From positions 1-64,000 of the forward strand of contig JAECQY010000010.1 in assembly GCA_016000045.1 (NCBI GenBank): a DNA stretch of 64,000 nt, in the 5' to 3' direction. The notes under the pieces are model-generated. The model saw only the letters and a program-made list of their open reading frames with translations, did no database searches and was not told the origin of the DNA. Positions 45,901 through 53,444 of the stretch are shown one piece after another. Both the position numbers and the translations under genes were made by a program. This stretch comes from Myxococcaceae bacterium (GTDB lineage: Bacteria; Myxococcota; UBA727; JABDBI01). Within the stretch, counting starts at the first letter, position 1; each line of letters begins with the position of its first letter.

Positions 45901-48197
45901 GCAGTCAAGCATTTGTTGGAGCATGTGACGCTGTCAATAGTCAAGGATACGTTCGTTGCGTAAGGCCTTTGGCAAGGGTTTCGTTGGTCGATCGCTATCG
46001 AGATGAATCTGGTTACCCACTTGTACCCGGGAGCACTCAGGTTCAAGATTTAGTGACGGGATTGACTTGGCAGAGAGGGGTTTCTCTTTCGAGCAATTGG
46101 TCTGAAGCAGTCGCTTATTGTCAAAATCTTACTTTGGATCAAAGTATCGCCAACCCTTATGCTTGGCGTTTACCAACGATTAAGGAATTGGCTACGCTAA
46201 TCGATGTTTCAATTGCATCTCCTGGTCCAACGCTCAATGCAACAGTGTTTTCGTACACTGGCTTAGGACAGTTTTGGAGCTCGACAGTGGCTGCGGTAGA
46301 TTCGATGTCTGCTTGGCGTACTGGCTTTGATATTGGCCGAGTTGGTTTACAAGGAATCGGTGCAACAGATGGCATTGCTCGGTGCGTTCGTACTCCAGTT
46401 ATTTACAACCCCGACTGGGCGAATTGGGATGTGACCACTGGAGTTTACGAAGACCAAACCAACCAAACCAATCGGTATGCTGTAACAGAGCCGAACATCG
46501 TGGCCGATGGAATGACCGGACTAAAATGGCAGCAGTATGCGAGTCAACAAACCATGAACTGGACTCAGGCTCAGGCATATTGCGATGACCTTGTATTGTC
46601 GGGATATGCGAATTGGAGGTTGCCGACGCATGTGGAACTACAAATGCTGGTCGATTACACGCTTGATTGTGCTGGCCCTTCACTCAACCAAGGTTTCTTC
46701 TCCGATACGGATACAACAAGTTATTATTGGTCTTCCGATCCTTTGATAGGATACCCTGGATATGCCTGGTGGGTTGGTTTTGGTACGGGTGGAATATATG
46801 GAGGGCTAGTGTGCAGTCAGGGTTATAGTGGGTGTGCGAGACCATTTGTCACGGGTTTTGCTCGTTGCGTGCGCCCATTATCAGCTATGAGTTTGAACGA
46901 TCGTTATGTAGTCAGCAGCACCCAGGTGATTGACGTTATGACGAGTTTAATTTGGCAACGAATTGTATCTGGAACTTATTATTGGAGTGAAATAGGGCTG
47001 CCAGGCTCTGCTCAAGCTTATTGTAGCAGCTTGAACCTTGATGGGTTTGTTTGGCGACTTCCAACAGTTAAGGAACTATCAACACTTCTTGACGTTAGTA
47101 TAGCTCTTCCAGGTCCCACGATCAACACAACGGCATTTCCAGGCACGCAAAGTGTTTTTTGGACATCGAGCTCCTATAGTTGCCGTTCTTCCAACGCATG
47201 GAACATCAATTTTAACTCCGGTTATATTGTCAGCGGTGGTGTACTCATTACTGATTCATACTATGCTCGCTGTGTCCGCTCGTCGGATGTTGTTATGAAC
47301 CCCGATTGGGCCAACTGGAACGCTTCAATTGGCGTTTACCAAGATGCTACGAATCAAACTGGGCGTTATGTTGAGGGTCGACCTGGTGTTATGAAAGACA
47401 CGTTCACTGGGTTACAATGGGAACAACAAAGCGATATTGGTGAAGTGACTTGGGCCGATGCTTCTGCTCATTGTAGCAACTTGTTTAAGAGCGGATATGG
47501 AGACTGGAGGCTTCCCACGTTGATCGAGTTGCAGAGTCTTGTGGACTACACGCTTGATTGGAGAGGTCCGACCTTAGATGCGAGTACCTTTCCCAATACG
47601 CCTAGCAGCTATTTCTGGACCTCCACTCCCGTATCCAGCCAATTTGGAAATGGATGGTGGTACGTCAGCTTTGGCAATAATGACAGTCTTTCAAGTCAGT
47701 TTGGAGGCCTCATTTGCAGTCAAGGTTTTGGTGGAGGGTGCGCCAACGTTCCTATGCTAGGTTATGTTCGATGCGTTCGCCCGGGAAGTGCTAAAAATAC
47801 AGTGGATCGATATCGAGATCAGGCCGGGGATGGATTAACACCGGAAAGCACACAGGTAAGAGACCTAGTTACGGGATTGATATGGCAACGAGCCGTGACA
47901 GGTCTTTACAATTGGAGTGCTGCTCAATTCTACTGCTTTAATCTCACCTTGGATGGTTTTTCTTGGCGTGTTCCAACCCTGAAGGAACTCTCGACATTGC
48001 TTGACGAAAGGGGAGTAAATCCCGGATCGACTATTAACCAAACTGCTTTTCCGAGCACTCCGCAGGATGCGTTTTGGCCATCGACGTGGGCGAGTAGTTT
48101 TTCGAACCCGTGGTACGTGGATTTCAATGCTGGAGCTGTTACTGCATGGGTTCTTGCTAATTCTCCATTACGCGTTCGCTGCGTCCGAGGACCTTAA
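42969..48197 (+). CDS. Giant exported protein: novel N-terminal module plus ten DUF1566 domains in five tandem pairs
   Basis: This 1742-residue protein has a signal peptide (MNRCLGSWLLLLSLPVQA). The N-terminal module follows (FSEVLSQQFSNLTQLKN, KPFSSNCSVFFD, VVCDAQFEE, NILQTRIVVG, MYWLYDKLP), then about 100 residues of Ser/Thr-rich linker. From residue 253 to the end there are five repeats of about 300 residues, each made of two DUF1566 domains. Module A opens NPDWANWD...NQTGRY and has DWRLPTxIELQ. Module B has RYRDExG...STQV, LIWQR and WRLPTxKELSTLxD. Each module ends in RCVR and has an earlier YC, suggesting one disulfide per module. Probably a long surface adhesin or receptor-like protein; the ligand is unknown. 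Repeats are diverged, so the array is old rather than a recent amplification. Confidence 0.85.
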   Translation: MNRCLGSWLLLLSLPVQAGFVLRDGFSEVLSQQFSNLTQLKNQTSSLSKELVTQNAMRGLWFLIGPHLEALPGCCKKPFSSNCSVFFDAEIDQVVCDAQFEEVQAISTSCEAEQRFPVGYLAQLHKSNILQTRIVVGLAPVQHPQAMYWLYDKLPPTLSQSVTQSNSISGHSAQTDTDSASPMNSTTGSVSPSSLTESLLSSRSVSFSPTVTPSLAPSHSVGTESLSHSQTLSSTQYPSFSTSLSPSSPVVWNPEWANWDVATGAYRDATNQTGRYNESIPGIVTDSRTGLQWQKATASGVCDWTNATQYCESLMLGGHADWRLPTVIELQTLVDYTIHCIGPTIDSTAFPDTPNTLFWASDAYPNNSSLHYYVSFGSHDGQCGGLACTQGTAPCSVPYVSLFAYSRCVRPARANQAIDRYFDENGEILTNSSLQVQDKVTNLVWQRFVAGAYNWSDAISYCNNLNLGKYVWRLPTIKELSTLFDISIPWSNPTINTTSFPDTPATVFWSSTLNMDATTAWYVVFWASVVDFRQGIQAPHSVRCVRSPVVVNPDWANWDQSLGVYKDATNQTARYIEAVAEVLTDTLNGLQWQKTVSGATYNWTAAADYCGNLFQSGFGDWRLPTRIELQNLVDYTVGCTGPGLNTSIFPETPPSYFWTSTSSAGDLGYQWYVSFGGDATYVGFAWRTDIADKGYLRCVRPLSTIQPLIRYTDEVGNPLATGSVQVKDVKTGLIWQRAFSGVYNWLTAEAYCKALGLGGQAWRLPSVKESSTLLNTAIPQPGPTIDTVAFPDTPQYGFWSSTSYSCDSTYRWGLDFADGSIGFVHNINDSFYCRCVRDATIPDPEWANWDQSMGVYEDATNQTGRFVDQVPGVVVGDTATGLQWQKQTPQNTYNWTAAQIYCEELILGGYADWRLPTHIELQSILDYAISGSGSAIDQTAFPNSANNYYWSSVSVPGHPSQAWYVSFGQEAYYSGLICSQAFVGACDAVNSQGYVRCVRPLARVSLVDRYRDESGYPLVPGSTQVQDLVTGLTWQRGVSLSSNWSEAVAYCQNLTLDQSIANPYAWRLPTIKELATLIDVSIASPGPTLNATVFSYTGLGQFWSSTVAAVDSMSAWRTGFDIGRVGLQGIGATDGIARCVRTPVIYNPDWANWDVTTGVYEDQTNQTNRYAVTEPNIVADGMTGLKWQQYASQQTMNWTQAQAYCDDLVLSGYANWRLPTHVELQMLVDYTLDCAGPSLNQGFFSDTDTTSYYWSSDPLIGYPGYAWWVGFGTGGIYGGLVCSQGYSGCARPFVTGFARCVRPLSAMSLNDRYVVSSTQVIDVMTSLIWQRIVSGTYYWSEIGLPGSAQAYCSSLNLDGFVWRLPTVKELSTLLDVSIALPGPTINTTAFPGTQSVFWTSSSYSCRSSNAWNINFNSGYIVSGGVLITDSYYARCVRSSDVVMNPDWANWNASIGVYQDATNQTGRYVEGRPGVMKDTFTGLQWEQQSDIGEVTWADASAHCSNLFKSGYGDWRLPTLIELQSLVDYTLDWRGPTLDASTFPNTPSSYFWTSTPVSSQFGNGWWYVSFGNNDSLSSQFGGLICSQGFGGGCANVPMLGYVRCVRPGSAKNTVDRYRDQAGDGLTPESTQVRDLVTGLIWQRAVTGLYNWSAAQFYCFNLTLDGFSWRVPTLKELSTLLDERGVNPGSTINQTAFPSTPQDAFWPSTWASSFSNPWYVDFNAGAVTAWVLANSPLRVRCVRGP
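43725..48194 (+). repeat. Five diverged tandem repeats of about 0.9 kb (A-B DUF1566 pairs)
   Basis: The pair starts, set at the NPDWANW-type motif, lie at 43725, 44622, 45495, 46407 and 47298, giving repeat lengths of 897, 873, 912, 891 and 897 bases. The start motif is NPEWANW in the first, DPEWANW in the third and NPDWANW in the other pairs. In the fourth pair the B module has lost part of its opening segment. Confidence 0.85.
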
Positions 48198-48242
48198 CTT
48201 CTCCCACCAATAACTTGGTTCCCTGAGAGGGTTTCTGAGCCC

Positions 48243-48767
48243 TTAACCATCTTGGATGCGAAACGGAATCCGCCAGGTCTGCGTCCGAGTTCCAGTCGCT
48301 GAAATCTCCGAAACAACTAGCGTGTAAAGCGTGTTTTTGAGAAGAAGCTTAGGTTTCAGTTCCAAAAGCGCTCGAGAGCCCAGTTGGCTCATTTGGCTTG
48401 TGCTTGGCAGAGGAAGCCCTTGGTGCCCAATCACCTCTATTTGAGGGGTGCTAGCTGTTTTGAGGTCTTGTTCCCAAAGAATGCTTTTAACCCCTGAAGG
48501 AAGCGTCCAAGGAGCCTTCAAGGTGTCTTGTTTGCGTAGGTCGGGGCCGCAAAGATCAACGGGTGAGTGGAACATGCGGCCGTTGCCTTGATAGCCTTTT
48601 GCTTGGGAACAAGCACCCTGTCTTTCACGGTATAAGGGTGGCAGATTTTCGTAGCGTGCGTAAAGAACAGGATGGGTGAGGGCAGGGGTCGCTTTGGATG
48701 GATCGAGGGTTAATGGAGACTGGCAGCTAATGGCCCAGAGAAAGTTCAACAAAAGGAGAGCATACAT
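48243..48767 (-). CDS. Probable lipoprotein of unknown function
   Basis: I place the start at ATG 48767, where CAGGAG lies nine bases upstream, giving 174 residues beginning MYALLLLNFLWAISCQS. The hydrophobic run followed by Ser-Cys fits a lipoprotein signal, though the lipobox (AISC) is not ideal. The remainder contains LYARYENLPPLYRERQG and a C-terminal region with an Ig-like, proteinase-inhibitor-like strand pattern ending TWRIPFRIQDG. No family was recognised. It follows the RNase G gene on the same strand after about 76 bases and may be cotranscribed. Confidence 0.6.
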   Translation of the reverse strand: MYALLLLNFLWAISCQSPLTLDPSKATPALTHPVLYARYENLPPLYRERQGACSQAKGYQGNGRMFHSPVDLCGPDLRKQDTLKAPWTLPSGVKSILWEQDLKTASTPQIEVIGHQGLPLPSTSQMSQLGSRALLELKPKLLLKNTLYTLVVSEISATGTRTQTWRIPFRIQDG

Positions 48768-48843
48768 CAAATTGAACTCCTGAGTACATGCTCTTTTGTG
48801 GCGAGAGGAATACAGCCAAGTGTCCGGGTGAGCTCTGCAACAT

Positions 48844-50331
48844 TCATGGTGTTGAAGACGCGAATGCATCGAATTGTTCTTGATGAAAAGAACCTCGTGG
48901 TTGAAGCGTTATCTTTTTTCCAGTCTTTGATTCAAGCACCAGCAAATTATCTTGCTCATGCCCTTGAATGTAATCGATCACTTCTGGGTGCGCATGGATG
49001 TGAAGAAAGGGCTCTGAGGCGTTCCAGGAACGTTCGCTGATTTCTCGGAATACTTCGTAGCAAACTGTTTGCTTCGACTTGAGGCTCCCTTTTCCATGGC
49101 AATAGGAACAGGGTTCTCGCAGATAATTTTCGAGACTTTCGCGTTTTCTCTCACGGGTCATTTCGACCAGGCCGAGTTCGCTGATTTTGACGACGTTGCA
49201 TCGCGCTCTATCTTTCTTAAGGAGCTCTTCGAACACGTGAACCACTTTGTCGCGATCTGCCTGACTTTCCATGTCGATAAAATCGATGATGATCATTCCC
49301 CCGATGTTCCGTAATCGAAGTTGAAAGGCGACCTCACGAACCGCTTCTAAGTTTGTTTTTAGAATCGTTTCATCAAAATTTTTCCGCCCCACAAAACGAC
49401 CGGTGTTCACATCAATGACCGTCAGAGCTTCTGCTTGGTCGATGACCAAGTAGCCGCCTGAACGAAGCCATACACGACGGCTCATCGCTCGCGTGATTTC
49501 GTTTTCGATTCCATAGTGCGAGAAGAGCGGAATCGAGCTTTTATAGTGCTCAATCTTATGGACTAGTTTGGGATCTACGAGCCCAACGAATTGCTGGATG
49601 TGTTGGGTGACTTCTTCGCTATCAATAATGATTTTTTCCAGATGCTCGTTGGTCATGTCCCGAGCACATTTTGCCACTAAGCCGAGTTCGGGTTGCACGA
49701 GCGAGGGAGCGGGCAGAAGTTTGGCGCGGTGCTGGATATCGTTCCAAAGAGATACGAGAAAACGGCAGTTTTCTTCCAGCACTTCGATGGGAACATGTTG
49801 AGCAATGGTGCGCGCAATGAATCCAGTGCCAGGTGGAGAGCAGCTTTGAAGAATTGATCGGAGTCGCTCTCGCTCCGCTTCATCGACAATTTTTCGACTA
49901 ATCCCAATGTGGGGCGAAGTTGGGACAAAAACGACGTAGTGTCCGGGCAGGGAAGGATTGCAGTTGACTCGAGGTCCTTTGGTGCTAATGGCATCTTTGA
50001 CCACTTGGACCAATAAAGTTTGGCCCGGCTTGATCAACTCCTGAATGGGCACCAGTGCGGCAGCCGCTGAGCTTTCAGATTCGGAGGTCCCATCGAAAGG
50101 TTCGCGGGGCAGAATGTCCCCTGCAAAGAGGAAAGCCGATTTATCCTGGCCGATATCGACAAAAGCAGCCTGCATTCCCGGCAACACACGTTGAATGCGG
50201 CCGTGATAGATATTTCCAACCAGGCCACGATCGACTTTGCGTTCGTACAACAGCTCGACTAGTTGTCCATTTTCGAGCAGGGCGACTCGTGTCTCAAAAG
50301 AAGTTGTATTGACGAGAAGCTGATGGGTCAA
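48844..50331 (-). CDS. rng: Ribonuclease G
   Basis: This 495-residue endoribonuclease of the RNase E/G family is involved in rRNA maturation and mRNA decay. An S1-type RNA-binding region lies at the N-terminus (GNIYHGRIQRVLPGMQAAFV). The catalytic DNase I-like part has LTVIDVNTGRFVG and IGGMIIIDFIDM with the metal-binding aspartates, followed by the zinc-link-like CSYCHGKGS. No long RNase E scaffold tail is present, hence RNase G. The start is TTG at 50331, overlapping the dehydrogenase stop as TTGA. The family often starts MxxxLLVNxxxxETRVALLE, which agrees. Confidence 0.92.
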   Translation of the reverse strand: MTHQLLVNTTSFETRVALLENGQLVELLYERKVDRGLVGNIYHGRIQRVLPGMQAAFVDIGQDKSAFLFAGDILPREPFDGTSESESSAAAALVPIQELIKPGQTLLVQVVKDAISTKGPRVNCNPSLPGHYVVFVPTSPHIGISRKIVDEAERERLRSILQSCSPPGTGFIARTIAQHVPIEVLEENCRFLVSLWNDIQHRAKLLPAPSLVQPELGLVAKCARDMTNEHLEKIIIDSEEVTQHIQQFVGLVDPKLVHKIEHYKSSIPLFSHYGIENEITRAMSRRVWLRSGGYLVIDQAEALTVIDVNTGRFVGRKNFDETILKTNLEAVREVAFQLRLRNIGGMIIIDFIDMESQADRDKVVHVFEELLKKDRARCNVVKISELGLVEMTRERKRESLENYLREPCSYCHGKGSLKSKQTVCYEVFREISERSWNASEPFLHIHAHPEVIDYIQGHEQDNLLVLESKTGKKITLQPRGSFHQEQFDAFASSTP

Positions 50332-51440
50332 TTGAGACCTCGGAGGGTTCTCGGCCGTGCTAAAGCAGTGCCTACGTAAGTATGTTTGATTCGGCCAACG
50401 TTATGGATCCTACGCTCTGCCAAGATTTTAGAAGCTTGAAGGGTTGTGATTCGCTTTTCCTCGGCAGTCTTCAAGACCTGCAAGACAACGTCGTAAATTC
50501 TACTGGTTTGCTGCATGGCTTGACGACGTTCATAACGAACGAGCTCGTTGGCAACGTTAATAAGCCCGCCTGCATTCACAATGAAGTCAGGAATGTACAG
50601 AATATTTCGCTTGTGGAGCTCCGCACTGTGTTTCTCTTCGTCTTGTAAAACGTTGTTTGCGCTCCCGCAAATGATTGGACACTGAAAGCGATTCAGGGTT
50701 TCGTCATTGACAACGCCTCCCAAAGCGCAAGGTATAAAAATGGAAGCCGGAACGTCAAGGATTTCTTCGGCCGCAACAAACTCGATATCCGAAAATTTGG
50801 ATTGAGCTCGTTGAAGGTTCGCAGGGTTGACATCGCTTGCAACCACCTTCGCACCCGCAGCAACTAGGTGGTGCAACAGGTGGTAACCGACTTGGCCGAC
50901 ACCTTGGAGCGCTACCGTTTGACCCTTGATTGAGTCCGAATCCGTCTGATATTTGAGGGCTGCTTTGATGCCTTGAAAGACTCCGTAAGCGGTGACGGGG
51001 CTTGGATCGCCAGAACCTCCGCGGGTACGGCTGATTCCAGTGACATAATCGGTTTCCAGCCAGATCCAATCCATATCTTGAACCGTTGTTCCAACGTCTT
51101 CAGCTGTGATGTAGCGTCCGCCAAGGGATTGCACAAAGCGGCCGAATACTCGGAACAGTTGTTCCGTTTTGAGAGTCTTTGGATCACCGATAATGACGGC
51201 TTTTCCTCCGCCCAGGTTGAGGCCTGCAGCGGCGGATTTATAAGTCATTCCGCGTGAAAGTCTTAAAGCGTCTCTGAGAGCATCTTCTTCGCTTGAGTAA
51301 GGCCATATTCGACAACCGCCCAATGCGGGGCCTAGAGTGGTATTGTGAATGGCTATGATTGCTTTGAGGCCGCTTTCGCGGTCGTTGCAAAAGACGACTT
51401 GTTCATGATCTCGTTTGTCAAGTTCTCCAAAAACATTCAT
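50328..51440 (-). CDS. Leucine/valine-type amino acid dehydrogenase (Glu/Leu/Phe/Val family)
   Basis: This 370-residue NAD-dependent enzyme reversibly deaminates branched-chain or aromatic amino acids. It shows GGCRIWPYSSEEDALRDALR, MTYKSAAAGLNLGGGKAVI with the catalytic lysines 68 and 80, ITAEDVGTTVQDMDW, GDPSPVTAYGVFQGI and the dinucleotide motif LQGVGQVGYHLL. The length and wording fit leucine dehydrogenase (Ldh/Bcd) best; phenylalanine or valine specificity cannot be ruled out. It is the first gene of a unit with rng. In some bacteria such enzymes supply starters for branched fatty acids. Confidence 0.9.
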   Translation of the reverse strand: MNVFGELDKRDHEQVVFCNDRESGLKAIIAIHNTTLGPALGGCRIWPYSSEEDALRDALRLSRGMTYKSAAAGLNLGGGKAVIIGDPKTLKTEQLFRVFGRFVQSLGGRYITAEDVGTTVQDMDWIWLETDYVTGISRTRGGSGDPSPVTAYGVFQGIKAALKYQTDSDSIKGQTVALQGVGQVGYHLLHHLVAAGAKVVASDVNPANLQRAQSKFSDIEFVAAEEILDVPASIFIPCALGGVVNDETLNRFQCPIICGSANNVLQDEEKHSAELHKRNILYIPDFIVNAGGLINVANELVRYERRQAMQQTSRIYDVVLQVLKTAEEKRITTLQASKILAERRIHNVGRIKHTYVGTALARPRTLRGLN

Positions 51441-51590
51441 CGATCAGCACCTCACTTTCAAAAACTTGGCAAGCCGGATCGGTGAAACATAGAGCTTTCC
51501 ATTGGCTAAGTGAATCGTTATTTTTCTCTGGGGCCTTGGTATTTGAAAAACGCCGTTTTTGTCCTATGCTGAGCGGCATTAGGAGAAGGA

Positions 51591-52109
51591 ATGAGGCTTG
51601 GCAAATGGACATCGGTTTTGTTTTTGGTTTTAAGTGTCAATTGTGCCCACATGAAAAGCGAGTCTTTGGAGGCTTCTGCTCCTTCGACCCTTCTGTGGGT
51701 CAAGAAGAAATTATTTGCAGGCGTATTCTACGATGATGATCGCTATGGGATGATGAGCCCCATCCCTCTGGATGAAACGTCTTACGTTCACTCGATTTCA
51801 GGCGATCGGATTGTTCCTCCAGCTTCCGATGAAACAATCCCCTTCGGAACACGCGTGGTTCTCAAAAAAATAGAATGGCCAACACAGCGAAATCAGGTTC
51901 AAAGACCCTTGTTGACTCCCCGGCAATATTTGTGGCTTTATTTTGCGGTTGCGGCCGATCGCGGACATGTCCGAATCCATCGAGAGCGGTCTTATATCAT
52001 GGTGGTTCCGATTGAAATCCGAACCACTTCTCAGCTAGACGACTGGCTTCTTCAATACTTTTCGAAGCAGGATAATAATCTTGAATTCTTGCTAAAGCTG
52101 TCGAAATAG
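51591..52109 (+). CDS. Probable lipoprotein of unknown function
   Basis: This 172-residue protein starts MRLGKWTSVLFLVLSVNCAH: a short basic start, a hydrophobic run and a lipobox-like SVNC. GGAG lies just upstream of the ATG. The mature part includes FYDDDRYGMMSPIPLDETSY, LTPRQYLWLYFAVAADRGHV and a terminal DDWLLQYFSKQD. No family is recognised. It precedes the sigma factor gene by 28 bases on the same strand, so it may be an envelope protein of the same regulon. Confidence 0.65.
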   Translation: MRLGKWTSVLFLVLSVNCAHMKSESLEASAPSTLLWVKKKLFAGVFYDDDRYGMMSPIPLDETSYVHSISGDRIVPPASDETIPFGTRVVLKKIEWPTQRNQVQRPLLTPRQYLWLYFAVAADRGHVRIHRERSYIMVVPIEIRTTSQLDDWLLQYFSKQDNNLEFLLKLSK

Positions 52110-52137
52110 GCATTGAGAGTGCGCTGTTTCCTTCGTT

Positions 52138-52782
52138 ATGGAGAATCGCCAAGTTGTTGAACAGTACGGCTCTTATGTCCGTTCGATTGCGCGGCAGATT
52201 AAAAAAAATGTATCTTTTCGAGTTGAGCTCGATGATTTGATTCAATACGGAATGGCGGGTCTTTTAGAGGCTGCTGAGCGGTTTGACCAAAAGCAAGGCG
52301 TGAGCTTTACGACTTTTAGCTACTATCGAATTAAAGGCGCGATGTACGATGGCTTAAGAGGGATGGGCTGGGTCAATCGAACCGAGTATCAAAAAATTCG
52401 ATTTGAAGAGCAGGCAACGGCTTTGCTTGAGCAAAACTCGATTTCCAAGACAGACAACCTAGAAGATTTGGCGAATCAAGTGAATAATCTGGTAACCATT
52501 TTTGTCACTTCGCTGGAAGGCCTGGAGAGACAGGAATTTGAAGATCATCGACAACCGAAGCAAGACGATCGATTGCTCGACCTTGAGTTGCGCGCTAATT
52601 TACAGAAGGCTTTGAAGAAATTGCCTCGAGCCGATCTGGAGCTCATTCAAATGTACTATTTCCAGAATCTGAGCTTGGAAGAAGTTGGGAAAAAAATAGG
52701 AGTATCCAAATCTTGGACCTGCCGCAAGCACGCTCAGGTGATTGAGAGACTGAGTGCATTGATGAAGGCACAAAGTGCCTGA
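52138..52782 (+). CDS. Sigma-28/FliA-like RNA polymerase sigma factor
   Basis: This 214-residue protein has sigma region 2 (ELDDLIQYGMAGLLEAAERFD, with FTTFSYYRIKGAMYDGLRG) and region 4 with a helix-turn-helix (LSLEEVGKKIGVSKSWTCRK). The domain layout is that of FliA/WhiG-type alternative sigma factors. No flagellar genes are in the window. Downstream genes look type III secretion related, so control of that system is a reasonable guess. The start is ATG 52138; spacing of 28 bases from the upstream lipoprotein gene suggests a shared transcript. Confidence 0.88.
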   Translation: MENRQVVEQYGSYVRSIARQIKKNVSFRVELDDLIQYGMAGLLEAAERFDQKQGVSFTTFSYYRIKGAMYDGLRGMGWVNRTEYQKIRFEEQATALLEQNSISKTDNLEDLANQVNNLVTIFVTSLEGLERQEFEDHRQPKQDDRLLDLELRANLQKALKKLPRADLELIQMYYFQNLSLEEVGKKIGVSKSWTCRKHAQVIERLSALMKAQSA

Positions 52783-52927
52783 GCACGTGGCACAAAGTGC
52801 TGGAAGCTTGATTCGCGCTCTTAGGGTTCAATCTGTTTAAGCGACAACCGCATTATTTTAGAAATAAAAACTTATTTGAAATTTGTTTTTTATGTATTTA
52901 AGCTATAATTGAAGAGAGGTGTTCTCT

Positions 52928-53335
52928 ATGCCGATTTCCCCAGTGATTCCTGGTGTTCAACAAACGACTGAATTGGTAAAAAATTTGTCCAAATCATCGT
53001 ATCCAGAGGTAGGGACTCAAACATTTTCGTCCGTATTGAAAAAGCAAGGGGAATTAAAAGTCCTCTCTCAGCCGAATGGGAGCTTGGCTCTTCCTGCTTC
53101 TAAGCTTCAGAAAACGCCTTCTGCCTTAAAATCGTTGTTTGACCATTGGTCTAAGGACCAGAGTTCGATGTCCAAAATCATGAAAGTGGCGATGAGTGGA
53201 CAAAATTTCACGCCTTCTCAACTTCTTTTGTTGCAGCATGCTACGTACCAAGTGACCTTTGAGCTACAGACTATGAGCAAACTGGTGGAGCAGGCGAGTT
53301 CTGCGATAAAAACGACCCTGCAAACACAGGTCTAG
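52928..53335 (+). CDS. sctI: Type III secretion inner-rod protein, SctI/YscI/HrpB type
   Basis: This 135-residue protein starts at ATG 52928 with AGAGAGG upstream (a GTG nine bases earlier is less likely). The N-terminal half is low complexity. The C-terminal half carries the family signature: MSGQNFTPSQLLLLQHATYQ, then VTFELQTMSKLVEQASSAIK and TTLQTQV. In EscI/YscI/HrpB proteins this C-terminal helix polymerises to form the inner rod of the injectisome. No other injectisome core gene is adjacent, which is unusual. TATAAT at 52904 lies too close to the start for a confident promoter call. Confidence 0.75.
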   Translation: MPISPVIPGVQQTTELVKNLSKSSYPEVGTQTFSSVLKKQGELKVLSQPNGSLALPASKLQKTPSALKSLFDHWSKDQSSMSKIMKVAMSGQNFTPSQLLLLQHATYQVTFELQTMSKLVEQASSAIKTTLQTQV

Positions 53336-53444
53336 TCAGAAACGATAGGGTTTGACACAGTCGATGGATGATTCTTTTATTTTGCTTTTGCGTGTTGCTG
53401 CTCACGCGAGTGTTTGCTGACACAAAGATTGAACGCGTGAAAAT

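Noticed and set aside
42969-48197. The giant repeat protein as a phage tail fibre.
   Set aside because: It has a signal peptide and no phage genes are nearby; the repeats are DUF1566 domains.
52883-52909. TTGTTT and TATAAT before the sctI gene as a promoter.
   Set aside because: The spacer is only 15 bases and the start point would fall inside or next to the ribosome site, so I do not call it with confidence; a sigma-28-type promoter may be used instead.
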